Source: Vitellaria paradoxa (lineage: Eukaryota > Streptophyta > Magnoliopsida > Ericales > Sapotaceae). From it: a stretch of DNA of 64,000 bases. The notes beneath the pieces are model-generated. The model made no database searches. It had not been told where the DNA came from and worked only from the letters and a program-made list of their open reading frames with translations. The translations under genes were made by a program, and so were the position numbers. The stretch covers positions 58,972,590-59,036,589 of the forward strand of contig CM034237.1 in the NCBI GenBank assembly GCA_019916065.1, given 5' to 3'. Below are positions 10,973 to 23,626 of the stretch, in pieces (the stretch's first letter is position 1; each line of letters begins with the position of its first letter).

Positions 10973-12150
10973 AGTAGAAATAAGTCTCAAATATGCCTAG
11001 GCCCAAGTCTGCTTTCAGAAAAAATGTTTAGGCCCAAGTCCACGACCAAACTAAAAAAAGGTTTCCCACCGTTGGCTTAACCAAAGTCCGAAATTAATAA
11101 TCCAATAATTTCCAAATAAATTTAAAAACCGGTAACTTGACTACTGGCTTGTTACAACAACCGTTTGTGTTAAGAATACAACGTATATGAAAGGGGAAAT
11201 AATTAAGAGGGTGGTGTCTTTTACGCAATTATCAACTGATTCCAAAAATCACAAATTTATGGACTATGAATGATATGTAAGATGGAAAATTTTAGGAAAA
11301 AAACGTAAGTTAAACAATCCCCATACTAAGCATCTAAATTAATCAAGAAATGCCTACCGAACATCAAAGTGATAAAAAGAAAATCTAAACGCAATATTAA
11401 TCTAGAAAGATTCTAAAGAAAGAAAGAAAGAAAGAAAGAAAGAAAAAAACCTAAGTCAATATCAAAGTAATAAAAAATTCTAACTCATACATTGGCCCAA
11501 CCAACGACCGAACCATATGTATATGTTCTTAGATTTCCTGGTATGCTGCTGGTTATGCTTGTATATGTGTGTGTGTGTATATAGATATATTGATACACAG
11601 AAATTAAGACTTGAGGGAAAATCCAGATTACAATCGGGAGCCTGCTTAGCTCCAAAATGGGGAAAGAATAAAATATATATTTTTTTTAAATATTTTTATG
11701 GAGTGTTTGAAATAATAAAAAGTAAAATAATTTGATAAAAGTTGTGAATTTATAATTTATATAATGAGATAAAAAGTGAATAATTTTTAAAGATTTTCAA
11801 AGAATTATAACGCGCCAAACACACTTTTAATATAATCTTGTAATTATTGAAAGAGACACTATAATTAAGGCTCGACTTTGATCAGATAATAAAATAAATA
11901 AAGATTTATTTTTATATGATGGTTACAAATATCAATGAAAATAAGATTTAAGTCTTTCAAAAAATATTTTTTTTACATAAAATCTACAAACATAAAATAA
12001 GAGAACTTGTAAATAAAAATATTTATTACTTGTAATTATATTTGGATTGAGTTTTTATAATATTAGATTATGTAAAATATATATAAAAAAAGAAAATTTT
12101 AATTAATCAAAAAATAGAATGGAGTAAAAATGTAAATAAACTCCACCCTT
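10973..12150. other. intergenic stretch between MULE A and the pseudogene
   Basis: No gene is seen. It contains an (AAAG)n run at about 11414-11443, a short (TG)n near 11568 and a MITE-like inverted repeat at about 11700-11830. Confidence 0.45.
11700..11830. mobile_element. MITE-like inverted repeat
   Basis: The left end GGAGTGTTTGAAATAATAA pairs with the right-end complement AAAGTGTGTTTGGCGCGTTA. The body is AT-rich and about 130 bp long. No clear target-site duplication was found, so the class is uncertain. Confidence 0.35.
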
Positions 12151-12190
12151 CTTTAATTCTAATTATCTCCTTGCATCAAAACATCTTCTA

Positions 12191-12206
12191 AACGACGCCG
12201 TTTTAT
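12191..12206. promoter_or_regulatory. ACGCCGTTTT-type core promoter motif
   Basis: AACGACGCCGTTTTA lies about 240 bp before the start codon of the pseudogene at 12436. Motifs of this near-palindromic kind are frequent in plant housekeeping promoters. The (CT)n and (GA)n tracts at about 12296-12365 also look like a plant 5' leader. Confidence 0.4.
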
Positions 12207-12331
12207 CATAGAAGAGACGATAGTCGTGTTCCCGGTATTGTGTACGTATAGAAGTGAACCCGTGAGTGGACTGCGGATGAAGCGACTTAGGGTTCTCTCT
12301 CTCTCTCTCAATCGAAAGACAGTGGGTGAAC

Positions 12332-12369
<38 letters not shown>

Positions 12370-12435
12370 TTATATATACATAAATATACATTGAGAAAAG
12401 GACGGGGGAGTGGGGAGGGTAAATAACGGGAGAAA

Positions 12436-15400
12436 ATGTCGAAGAAGAAGGCTTCTGGAGGCTCCACGACCATGACGCTCAAGGACTTCCATGGCGGTTC
12501 CATACCTTCCGATCTTCCTCTCCCTTCTGCTCCTGGCGCGTATGTTTCTCCTTCTTTGAATATCAAAACCCTTATATTTATATTCATTCATTCATTACTC
12601 TATCCGAAAATTCTTGCATCTATCGTGCTTTCAATCTCAATTGCAATTTTTTTTTTCCATATATCATAGAGATCTTAGTATGCATATATATGTGTATGTA
12701 TATATATGTTTGTATCTGTACATGTATGTTACTGGTTTCATGTTGTTCGACTTAGTAGATCTGTTAGTAGAATTGCTCAAGCCCTAGTAAAAATTTCCAT
12801 CTTTTTGGCAGAATGGCGAGGACCTCGGGACCGTCTGCTTTCGATCGCCAGGGGTCCTGGGAACCCCTATGGGAAGATCTGATCGTCGGCCCGGGTCAGC
12901 TGGGGCAGTGAGGACACTTTGATGACAAGACTCCGTTTCTCACTCCCAATGCCCACATTGGCCGGAATTTTGACGAGGATGAGCGAAAGCCTTTAGATGG
13001 TGCGTCGGGTCCACGGAGGACTGTCAGTGATGATAGCATTTGCGCATTGCCTACGCGGACAGAGTTGAAATCTGATTATTCATCCACTGGGAGACTGCAT
13101 GGAGACAGGTTCCACCTCCAGTGTCTCAGTTGTCTTTGTCTTAGTAGTGGCCGAGTTCATATGCAGGGAGGGTTGCTGAAGCAGCTTATGTGGGAGTGAA
13201 TTCTCAAAAATTTGGTGCCAATAGTTCTGTGAGATTTGCTGAAGCAGCTAATGTTGGGTGAAATTCTTCAAACCTGGGTGGCAATAGTGCACAGGCTGCT
13301 TCCGGGACATACCCAAATGTGTGGGCCATGAGGAAGGAGGTGGTAAGCCCCACTGAGCATTGCCTCCACATACTGGTCTGAATGCTGCCTCAAGTTAGTT
13401 CATGCCAGTGCCCTTGAAAAGGTCTCTCAGGGAGATGGCATTCCGGGCAATCAGTCCATCATCCAGCAGATGTTGAGGTCATTAGACATACTGCAATGGA
13501 GAGTGCATTCTGCTCCAAGGCTGAAGGTTCTTACAGCAAGAGCAGATGCCATCAGAGGATGCGGCAGGTGGTTATGGAATATCATGATGCAATGTTGGCA
13601 AGAATGCTGAAAAGAGTTGACTGTTGATGACAGGGAGTTGGCAATCTATGAGCGGGCTAGGTCGCCTGTGTTCCCTGAAAACAATAAAAAGCAACACTCC
13701 AAGCTATGTTAATGGGGGTCGACCAGCTAATAAAGATGGCAAATTTGTTGGGTCGGAGTTGCAATCACCAGTGCATTTCAGAACAATCAGAACGTCCTAA
13801 GCTAAAATTGCTTCCAAGATCTAAACCAATGGAGAGTTTGGAAGTACCTGTTGACCGTAAGCAGGTACACATATCAATATTTGACATAATTTCACTAATG
13901 GAATTTTCTCCATGCCAATGGCACATTGCTTTTAATTCCCATTCTGTCTTGAATTTAGGGTTACCAGCAATCACAAATTTTGGTAATCTGGAGGCTTTAC
14001 TGAATCCTATGAAAATGAGATTCCACAAAGTTTGGGTTAGCTGGATCTGACAGTGGAAATCGAGCAGTTGAACGCCCAACAGTTGAATTTGAAGCCGCGG
14101 TTCCTCAGCCTCTTGAACAGGTGGAAGGAAAAACTGAGAGAGAAAGGTTGATAGATGGTCTCGTGCTGTTACATTTCTCCACTAAATGATCTACTTAAAA
14201 TGGCTGCACAATCCAAATGATTGAGAATATATTAACAGATAGTTATTCTAATAATTTGCAAGAAAGGTTCTCCTCCCATGCAATCATAGACACTTAGACT
14301 ATCTATGTAATTTGTTTTTCTTCACCTAGGACATTGCTTTCTGCTAAGAAATATTTCTACCGAGGAGGAAGAGACAACAGCTGTATTCTGTCATTGATTT
14401 TTGTCCAGTAATATTTTGTTGCAACTTGCAAATTCAATTCTAAGTAGAAGAGACAAAATTCCTTCAAAATGCTTATATTTGTCCTCACTTTATGGTAAAT
14501 GATCAGTGGGTTATGGATTTTGGTTGTGTTAGTATGCTGCATAGGAACATACTTGTAAAAAAGGAAATGCTGCATGGGCACAAACTGATGTGTTAACACC
14601 CTCCTTCCCTTTTCCTTTCTCTTCTTCTCTTCTCTCCTAAAAACGGTGTTGCTGGTAGCTTTGCTTTGTCTAGCATCTGCTTTCATGTGCACAAGTTACA
14701 GATGAAACTATATGAAATTCAATCATCTGCTTCTCTATTGGGTAAGCATGTACCTTAATGTTGGGTGCTTTAATCTATTTTAAAGTGACCTAGTGGAGGT
14801 GAAGTTGCATCATGAATAATCCTAACTAAACTGGTTTGAGCATGTAAGCTGTGGGTTGTTTAAGAATCGTTTAGTCTTGTGGTGCCTGCTGCCAAGCAGG
14901 CCGGACACAATTGGACATAGTACCTAACAAGTCTCAGTGCAGCGAAGTTTCATTTACTGCCTTTCTGCCAAAGAGTCCTATCTTCTGCAATTGTGGTCTT
15001 GGTAGAAAGTTCACAACATCAATTTTGTTATCAAGAGCAACATCTTAAAAAAAAAAAAAAAAAATCGTTTGAACTTAAATGTAAATGAGTCGTCCATTGC
15101 CTTCTTAATTACTGGATCTTCTTAAATGAACTTTGGTTTTATACATGTCATAGTGTGGCATTTAGGTTTGATATTCATACTTGTTTTGTTTCATTGTGGT
15201 TTTGCATTCCTTTGATGTTTATTTATTTATTATGGGTGTACCAACTGTTTGTGATTCTGGGGCTGATGCCAGGAACAGTGTGTTTCGGTGGTGCTCGCCC
15301 ACGGGAAATGGTAAGGAGTGTTGTCCTCTTACACTGATATGACATTGAATCTGAAACTCCTGCATTTGAGAGAATACTGTTGTCCACATGGAATAGTATC

Positions 15401-16280
15401 GATTTTCCTTGGAAACTCAATTTATGGTTTTCAAAATTGTTTTTGGAATCATATTGAAGTTATACATATTGTGGTAGTTTCTGCCATTCATAACCTTCCC
15501 GCATCCCTCTTTTCTTCCTCTCTTTTAACAGTTAGTTGCTTGTATGATCCTAGCTTACTGGCATTGCTAATACTGCTCAGGTACTCAAGGATCGTGGCAT
15601 TGATGATGTTGCTGTCCACAATCATGATGTGGTTCAAGCTCCCAATAGGTAGTGATATATACATATATTATTTAATTGAACTTGATGGCTTAATCCTGTG
15701 TAGCCATTTACACTTAAAACCATGCTTTCTGAATTGTTTGTGAAGGATCAAACAAGATGCTCTCAGAACTGAAATAGTGTCTACACATGCAACTCCTACT
15801 CGCTACAATGAAAAAGCTGAAAAATGTCGGCGGTAGGATCAGAAAGAATAATGATAGGTGGGAGTAATCAGGTAGTGTTGAGAATGCTGATATGCCGAGG
15901 AGAACTGGCAAGTGAGAATAGGAGATAACAGGGAAACAGAGAACAACCAGAAACCCGCACACACACCAGCAGCAGCCACAGGAGAGGCAACCTTCAACCA
16001 AGACATGCGGAAGCCAGCTGAACAGTTGAAACTGGCATCTCTTGATGCTTCCAGCTGCGTTATGGGAAAGCAGCTTCAGCAGTTGACCTTGCCCAGCATC
16101 TCAAGATCAGCCTCTGATCCAAAACGGCAGATAGATTTCCTGGCCAGAGAGGCATTCCTGGCCGGGCCCAGATGCCATTTTCGCGGCTGATGGATCCAAC
16201 CTCAAGGCCTCAGATCAACGGTTTCCTGATTCCTTGGAAGGTGGATATAATGCTCAATTGGCACTGGGTATTTTCAAAGC
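12436..16280 (+). pseudogene. unprocessed pseudogene of a plant charged/proline-rich protein (eIF4B-like annotation)
   Basis: The first exon (12436-12539, donor GTATGT) reads MSKKKASGG..TLKDFHGG SIPSDLPLPSAPG, a conserved N terminus of a plant protein often annotated as translation-initiation-factor-like. Exon 2 opens after GGCAG at 12811. Later pieces include DDKTPFLTPNAHIGRNF, DEDERKPLDG, SERPKLKLLPRSKP (near 13790), FGGARPRE (near 15285), VLKDRGIDDVAVHNHDVVQ (15583-15650) and SRSASDP (near 16110). Introns are kept, so this is a duplicated gene copy rather than a processed one. Repeated frameshifts and stops occur, for example just after the SW.NPMGRSD region near 12865 and throughout 13130-13700. 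Naming the parent family rests on memory; its decay is certain. Confidence 0.7.
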
Positions 16281-17935
16281 TAGGTGAAGTTCCGGTGCCA
16301 GGAGTGTAGGCATTCGATTGTTTTCTGTTCTCTCCTGTAGTAGTCTCAAAATTTGGTAGGCTTTTTCGCCTTCCTCTGAATCCGACCTCCCCTTCCCAGG
16401 CAAGAGAGAGAGAAAAAAAATGAAGAAGAATAAAAAGGGAAAATAAAAGACAAGTTCTTGCTGTCTTTAAACCATTGAAATTTCTTATTTTAAAGAGGTG
16501 GAAGCTAAGAAGCTGAAAATGTTAAATGGAGTGCTTGGTTAAATTTGCAAGGATGTCATGGACTGCGAGGAGATACCCTTGGGTTGTCTTGTCATTTTCT
16601 TTTGATTGTCATAGTTTCATGAATTTGAGTTAAAGCGTGGGGTTGAATTAGAGACAAGGTGCATTTTGCAAACTGTTTCAGCACTCAAAATTGATGAGCA
16701 ATTTCAATGGCGTTCAAAAATGTCTGATGGGTGGTTTGGCGTTTTTATTAACCTGGCTTACAGTTTCGGTGAAAGTTAGCCAGAGTTTGGTAGGAGAAAA
16801 GGGGAAAGGAGAAGGAAAATGAAGTCCTTCCTTTTATTTTTATTTTTGTTTGGCTTGAAATTATTCCTTTCTGCTTTCCTTGGTGTGGTAGCCCGTACTT
16901 TTTAAATTAAGGAAATTAGATAACTTTTGTTGATTAATATTTATTTTCTGATAATTTTAATTATGTATTTTTTTTTTAGCCAAAAATTTGGTGGCATTGG
17001 ACTCTTTTCGGTAATAATGTGGACCATCGGATATACATTAATGATTTGGAGTGATTAAGACTGAGTAGAATTCTTGTGATAGGGGAGTGAAATTATTCAT
17101 GCTATTAAATTAATTTTATTATTTTATTTTAGTTGTCATTTATTTAATAGTTATATTATTAGTGAATCTATTAAAGTGTTCGAGTTCTAATTTAGGATAA
17201 CTTTTAATTATTCATCATATTAGTATTTTTGCATAAAATTAAGAATAAATGGATATTTTATTTGTAGGAGAAATGTATATATATAATTCTATATGTAGAG
17301 TATAAGAAAGCATCCTTGGGGTCAAAAAAAAAGGAAAAGCATCACTTGTATGCGTAGTCATGCAATGCACTTGGAATGCCGGCTGTTGGATTTTTAGTCG
17401 GTTGGGTTTTATTAGGTGTGGTTGAGTACGTGGATTTTGCGGTGCGTTTAGTCGGTTTGTCTTTATTGGACGCGTGTTTTATTATGAATTAGTTGTGCAA
17501 CTTTCTAGAGTTATGCTTTGGATCTTAAGGTCAGATGAGTGATTGTCTCGCTAATATTAAATTTTGTAAATTATTTATGTATAAATATTTTTAAAATAAA
17601 ATTTATTGAATTTTTATTTGTGAAAATTTATTTATTTATTTATTTTAGTAAGAGACTATGTTGTATATACTATTGAATGTATGAAAAATTATCATGTTTA
17701 GTTATCTGAAATTTACGATCACTTGTTGGTTGTTGGAATTAAAATTAAAATTCAAATGATAGACTTACTAAGTGAGATGAGTTTTGCAGCTAAGGAACAT
17801 GTAATCAAGTTATTGAAATTAAAATAAAAGTGCGGGGGATAGGAGGTAGCATTTATGCTCCTGTGTGCACTATGATTTTACAATTTTAGCCATCCATGCT
17901 TCTGGCTGCATCAATGGTAGCTTTTTTTTTTTTTT
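16281..17935. other. AT-rich intergenic stretch
   Basis: The 3' flank of the pseudogene. I see no open frame, RNA gene or bounded repeat here. Confidence 0.4.
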
Positions 17936-18914
17936 TAAGAAAATTGTGTTTAAATCATACCTCGTAATTTAAGGTTAATTAGTCACTCCAAAAAAAAAAG
18001 TATTGTTTTTAAGTCATATCTATGTAAAAAGTTCTGTGATTATGTCACTTTTGAGTGGGTCTCACGAGTTTGTTTGAAATATAATTTCTAATATACTAAG
18101 ATTATTCTTTATTTCTATAATTAAGTTAGAGAGAGTTGTTAGAGATCGTGCTAGCTAAGAATCACGTTTTTCCGTTTCGATTTTTATTCCTTATAAATCG
18201 CGTGAAGATGCATGCTCTGATTGATTTGAATGAGCACGGATGAGATTAACATTGGTCAAAGGAGGAGTATATACGAATCTAAATTACGCATTACTTGAGT
18301 TTGGCTGTGAGATTAACGTTGGTCGAATAAGGAGTATATACGAATCGGATTATGCAATTACGTGAGTTTGTGCTGTCAACGTCATGTCTTCGAATTTGAT
18401 GTTGCTCTGTAAGTTTGGTATGGAGACTTTTGTAGTAAATGTGAATTGTGAAATGTTGTTTTCAGCTTTTGCGTTAAAGGAGTGTGAGATTGGTCGAGTT
18501 TGAATATAGAAATGTGTCATTTAGTTACTCAATCCATGAACATCCTTCATGTTTTCTGAGAATGATGTTGATTTTCAAAATATAATGATGTTAGCTCACA
18601 TGGTTAGTTTGTGTTATTTATCGATCGATGTTTTTATTGGCAGTATGAAACAATATCGATACAACCAGTATTGGTACTGTTTCGAGTAATACCAGTACTG
18701 TTTCTAATAGTGTATCAGTCATAATGTTGGTACTGGTCTGGATTCGTATGATGATTCTTGTGAGGTTGTGTGTATCGTAGTTTAATTTCAAGCCATAAGG
18801 ATAAGCCATTATTGTGTTCTAATTGGTCGTCGTCAATATTGAGAGTGGACAGGAATTCGTAAAATGTGTTGATGAGTTTCGAGATGCAATTGTTAATATG
18901 TACAGATGTTGGCT

Positions 18915-19560
18915 TTGAGTTCTTGTATAAGAGGAATAACAAGAACAGAGTGGAAATTGTTTGTGCAAAGAAGTTCGCTGAAAAATGTCCTTAGTCAATT
19001 ATTGCATCATTGTCAAAAGTTAATGGTAATGTTTACAATAAGAACATTCAACAATGGTTCATAATTGTGGTCCCAACAATTATTAGGGATAGATCTAAGA
19101 GAATGAGCAAGAATTTTTTTAGTAAGTTTTTTTTTTTTTTTTTTTTTTTGGTAGTTAATTTTTAGTAAGTTGATTGTTGATCAGATAGCATTAAAACCTT
19201 CAACATCGCCGATCGACTTATTATATTTTTTAAAAACAAGTATGGTATGGAAATTAACTATGAAGGCTTGGAGTTCTGCAGAGAAGGCTAAAGTCATGAT
19301 TTATGGTGAGTACGATGATTCGTTTAATCAGTTAAGATATTATGTCAAGGCTACAATGGATCTTAACTTAGGCAGTCATATTGTGTTGGATGTGGATGAG
19401 GGTACAAGTAGATTTAGATGGTTGTTGTATCATTTGGGGCTAATATACGTGGATTCAAATATTGCAGGCCTATCATTTTTATTGATGGTACCTTCTTGAA
19501 GTCACGTTTCAGGGGTATTTTGATGGCTAGCTACTGGCAAGGATGCGAATAATAGTATGG
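18915..19560 (+). pseudogene. MuDR/MULE transposase remnant
   Basis: Fragments in order are: YKRNNKNRVEIVCAKKFAEK C (zinc-binding N-terminal part), then the open frame 19170-19499 with KLTMKAWSSAEKAKVMIYGEYDDSFNQL, VVLD-like IVLDVDEGTSRFRWL and, after a frameshift, FIDGTFLKSRFRGILMAS..KDAN. The (F/L)IDGTFLKSR and KDxN motifs mark the first catalytic Asp region of plant MULE transposases. Stops and a T-rich insertion near 19127-19150 break the frame. It cannot encode a working enzyme. Confidence 0.8.
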
Positions 19561-19679
19561 TATTGGTTTATAATTCTTGTTAAATTGTTACTGTGTTCTA
19601 ACAATTGTATTTTGTATGTTTTTGTTGACGTTTTATTAAGGTTTGTGTTGTAAATATGTGATATATATGGTACTGTCAC

Positions 19680-21310
19680 GATATGGCTGACAGTACAATA
19701 TCGTGACAGTACCACATATATATGGTACTGTTTTTATGCGGTACTGTTTTCCCGTAAGATGCATGGTCTTGCAAAAACAGTATCGAATGTGTCTACTATG
19801 CCAACATCACCAGAAACACAACAAAAACTCCCATAGCCAACGAATAGCTGACAGTATCGCAAGGATGAGAGTACAACATTCAGGCAGTACTATTTCCCTC
19901 AGATGCCATGGTCATGCAAAAAATAGTACCGAATGTAGGATCAAATGTTTTTGATGATTGTCCTCCACATCAAAATCACTTTTCCTTGAGTAATCTTTGC
20001 TAATTTCAAAGCTTAAAATACTGAAGATGAGCTTCTAAAATGGTGGTTTGTTGAAGGATAGACATAGTGTGCTTTTATTAAGTTGATGGATTCAATTTCG
20101 TTAATAACTGAGATTAGATTTGGAACGATACTGTATGTTTACCATGTCTGATTTTGTGTGATTGCAATACATGTAATTTAATAACATTTATTTTCTGTTA
20201 GAGTTATAAATCTTGTTTATGAAAGACAAATACCAGTTATATGAAGCAATTTATGCATAAAATGCTAAAGTAATTTCTGGATAAATACCTTTATACATAA
20301 CAGTACTAGTTATAATAACTGACAATATTACATTTATGTGGTACTGTTTCGTATAAAATGCATGCTCATATGAACATAGTACCATATGATGAGAGTATCA
20401 CATGCTTGCGGTACTATTTCCCTAAGAGGCTATGCTCTTGCAAAGACAGTATCGAAATGTGTCCTAGTACGCAAACAGGACCATGTGAACAAAAAAATAG
20501 TCACATATGCAAATGGCTGATAGTACCGCAGGGATGAGAGTACAACATTCATGCGATACTGTTTCCCCTAAGATGCATGGTCTTGCAAAAATAGTACCGA
20601 ATGTGTCTACTATGCCAACAGCATCATGAAACAAAAAACTCCTCTAGCCAACAAAGGCTGACAGTACCGTAGGAATGAGAGTACAACATTCATGTGGTAC
20701 TATTTCCCCTAAGGTGCATGATTTACAAAAACAGTATTGAATGTGTCTACTATGGCCAACATCACTATGAAAAAAAAAAAAAAAAAAAAACTCCCATAGC
20801 CAACAAATGGCTGACAGTACCGCAGGAATGTGAGTATCATATTCATGTGATACTGTTTCCCCTAAGATGCATGGTCTTGCAAAAAGAATACCTAATGTTT
20901 CTACTATGCGAACAGTACCATGAAACACAAAAAAGTACCATATCTAACGAATGGTTAACAGTATTGCATGGATGACAGTACCACATTCATGCGGTACTGT
21001 TTTTCCCCTAAGATGCATGGTCTTACAAAAACAGTACCGAATGTTTCTGGATAAACCAATAGCACCATGAAACACAAAAAAAAAGTCCTATATCTAACAA
21101 ATGGCTGACAGTACTGCATGGATGACAGTACTACATTCATGTGGTATTGTTTCCCTTCAGATGCATAGTCTTTTAAAAACAGTACCAAATGTTTCTACTA
21201 TGCCAACAGCAGCATGAAACACTAATAGAAGTCCCATATCCAAAGTATGGCTGATAGTACCATATGCATGATGGTACTGTTTCATATAATGCTCTTGTAA
21301 AAATAGCACA
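19680..21310. repeat. ~145-bp degenerate tandem repeat with GGTACTGTTT half-palindromes
   Basis: The core GGTACTGTTTCCCCTAAG plus ATGCATGGTCTTGC and AACAGTACCGAATGT recurs near 19739, 19885, 20337, 20416, 20552, 20694, 20845, 20991, 21141 and 21268. The GGTACTGTTT/AACAGTACC half-sites are the same as in element A, although the rest of the unit differs. Confidence 0.9.
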
Positions 21311-22055
21311 GAATATACATTTTAGGAGATATACATTTTAGGAGAAATAGTACCACAAAATATCGCATTTGAAAGCTAAACGAAAACACTAAACAATACC
21401 ACACAATAAAGATTCAAACCCTCAATTTGGGTTTTCATCGAAAACCCTAAAGAGTATCGACAATTAAATAATACCTGTTTAGTGCAGAGGATTCTGGACT
21501 CTGGATTTGTTCGACGAAAACCTTGGAATGATGATCGATTGAGGTTTTTTCCGAGAAGTTTTGATTATTTTTCCGAGAAGTTTTGATTATCTTTCCGAAA
21601 TCGGTTTCGAATCTGTTTGTGACAAAGACGAAAAGGTCGCAGACGTTTCCGATAAAACAGGTAGTTTCAAAAAGTCTAGCAAAAACGCGCGATATCCTTT
21701 TTGGTCTTTTCCTTACAAGTATGACTTATTCATAAACAAGTTTTTTTAGTATGACTAAAATCTTTATAAGTCCATAAATAGTGATCGGTTTCCAAAAACC
21801 CTTTTTTTGGGGGGTGTTGTGAAGTTGAATTTAAATAAAAACTTAAGTACCTTAAATTTTGGGCAAAGTATAATTTATATTTTTAAGTTTTTAATTAAAT
21901 TTTATTTTTTAATTATAATAATTAAGAATTTAAAACTTTTAATTTTTTACATTACCAATCTTTCATTAATGAATTTATCATTACATGACCAAAGACAATA
22001 TGTTATTAAATATATTTTGGAATTTAACGTAACTTTTTTGGACTTTGTTCTTTTA

Positions 22056-22975
22056 GAGATCGTTTGATAACGCTGTTGTTTTTATATTTGCATTTTATAT
22101 TTATGTTTTCTGTTGTCGTTTTCATTTTCTGAAATGAAAACTAAAATTGCGTTTGGAAATACAATTTTGTTTACAATTAATAATTTTTTATTTTCATAAG
22201 GTATTTAATTTTATTAGTTTTTTAAAAATTAATTGAATTTAATAAATATATTTTATATTAATTTAATTTAGTTATATTATTTATTAAAAAAATTGAATAA
22301 AATATAAATATTATATCATTTAATTCAATAAATATAAAACATATTAATTATAATATAATTATAATATTTACTAAAAATAATTGAATAAAATATATTTCAA
22401 AATAATTTAAATAATTTAATTATGATATTTATTAAAAATTATTTAATAAAAAATAATTCATATTAAATAAATTAATTTAATTTAATTATGATATTTATTA
22501 AAAATCATTTAATAAATATATTTATATTAATTAAATTATTTATTAAATTAAATTAATATATTATATTATTTATTAAAACTAATTTAATAATTATATTTTC
22601 TTATTAATTAAATTAAATAATTTAATTTAATTATTTATTAGAAATCAATTAATAATATATATTACATATTAATTTATTATATTATTTATTAAAATAATTT
22701 TAGTATTAATAAAATATTTGAATAAAATAATTTATTTTAATATAATGTTACAAAATGGATAAAGTATTAAAATTGACAAACTGTTTGCAACCAGAAAGAA
22801 AAACAGAGTGAAAATACTTTTTTTTTTTCTATTTACGGTTTTTCTGTTTAAGTTTTCATTTTTTTTGTAAACAAAAAAAAGTAAACAAATTCAATAAACA
22901 TGTTTTTATCGCCAGTCTACAAAATTTTGAAAATAGTAAAAAAAAAGAAAACAAAAATGTTACCAAACGAGACCT
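22056..22975. mobile_element. PIF/Tourist-like non-autonomous element, copy 1
   Basis: The left end GAGATCGTTTGATAACG and the right-end complement AGGTCTCGTTTGGTAAC form terminal inverted repeats. TTA is duplicated on both sides (22053-22055 and 22976-22978). The inside is very AT-rich with repeated TTTATTAAAAATAATTTAAT motifs and no coding capacity. Related copies lie at 31.2 and 47.7 kb. Confidence 0.75.
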
Positions 22976-22978
22976 TTA

Positions 22979-23626
22979 CTGTTTCTTACTATGCTATTTT
23001 TTTGCTTTTGTAAATTTCAATTATCCATTTTAAGCTAAAAATAAAAATTCAATTTATAATAAATATAAAAATAATTACAATGTATGAATTAATGAGAAAA
23101 AGTTAATATAATGAGATTCATAAAAAATTATATTTTTAAACTTACATGAATATGAATGATTGAGATTTACAAAGTAGTAAAACAACATGGTAAGAATAGC
23201 AGAGTAGTCGGGTCCAATATTTTTTAATATTGCACTAAAACAAAATTTTATATTCTTGAAATTAAAAAAAGTTAATGGTGATATTGTAATTCATCTCAAT
23301 CTTTTTTTTTTTTTTTTGGTAATACTTATACCAAAGTTTATATTTTAATTTTGACAGTTAAATCCATATTTAAATAATAATGTCAGATAAAAAAGCGCGC
23401 GGGACCCCGATCGGGCAGATTGTGGGGGGTAGCTTTCCCGTGGGCGGGACAGGGAAACGGGGATAGGGGTTAAGCCAACCCACGCTCCGTGTACCCACAG
23501 ATGAAGAGAAGGTGGGTCCAATTGGAAACAGTTTGTCATTATCCATCGCCACAGTGCACCCAAGAAGAAGAAGAAGAAAGAAGCATAAGAAGAGAGGAGG
23601 TGGGGAGGATAGGCAAAGACAAGGGA
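22979..23626. other. upstream region of CXXS1
   Basis: AT-rich DNA ends at about 23390 and changes abruptly to a GC-rich stretch (about 23395-23510) in front of the CXXS1 start codon, probably promoter and 5' leader. A TATA-like CATATTTAAATA lies near 23366. Confidence 0.4.

Larger units (their letters stand above)
17936..21802. mobile_element. MULE element B with degenerate transposase
   Basis: The ends match those of element A in swapped orientation. The right end in reverse complement (AGGGTTTTTGGAAACCGATC, then TTTTAGTCATACT) is roughly 80% like the left end of A over more than 130 bp. The left end (GTGTTTAAATCATACCTCG...) matches the right end of A over about 230 bp. Between them are a transposase remnant (18.9-19.6 kb) and a tandem-repeat block (19.7-21.3 kb). 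The flanks are T runs, so no target-site duplication can be assigned. Confidence 0.75.

Noticed and set aside
12159..12587. Minus-strand open frame of 142 codons over the pseudogene's 5' region
   Set aside because: It is the antisense of the (CT)n/(GA)n leader and first exon; it has low-complexity composition and no family match.
15318..15743. Plus-strand open frame of 141 codons with hydrophobic stretches
   Set aside because: It crosses an exon (FGGARPRE) and two introns of the pseudogene in the wrong frame.
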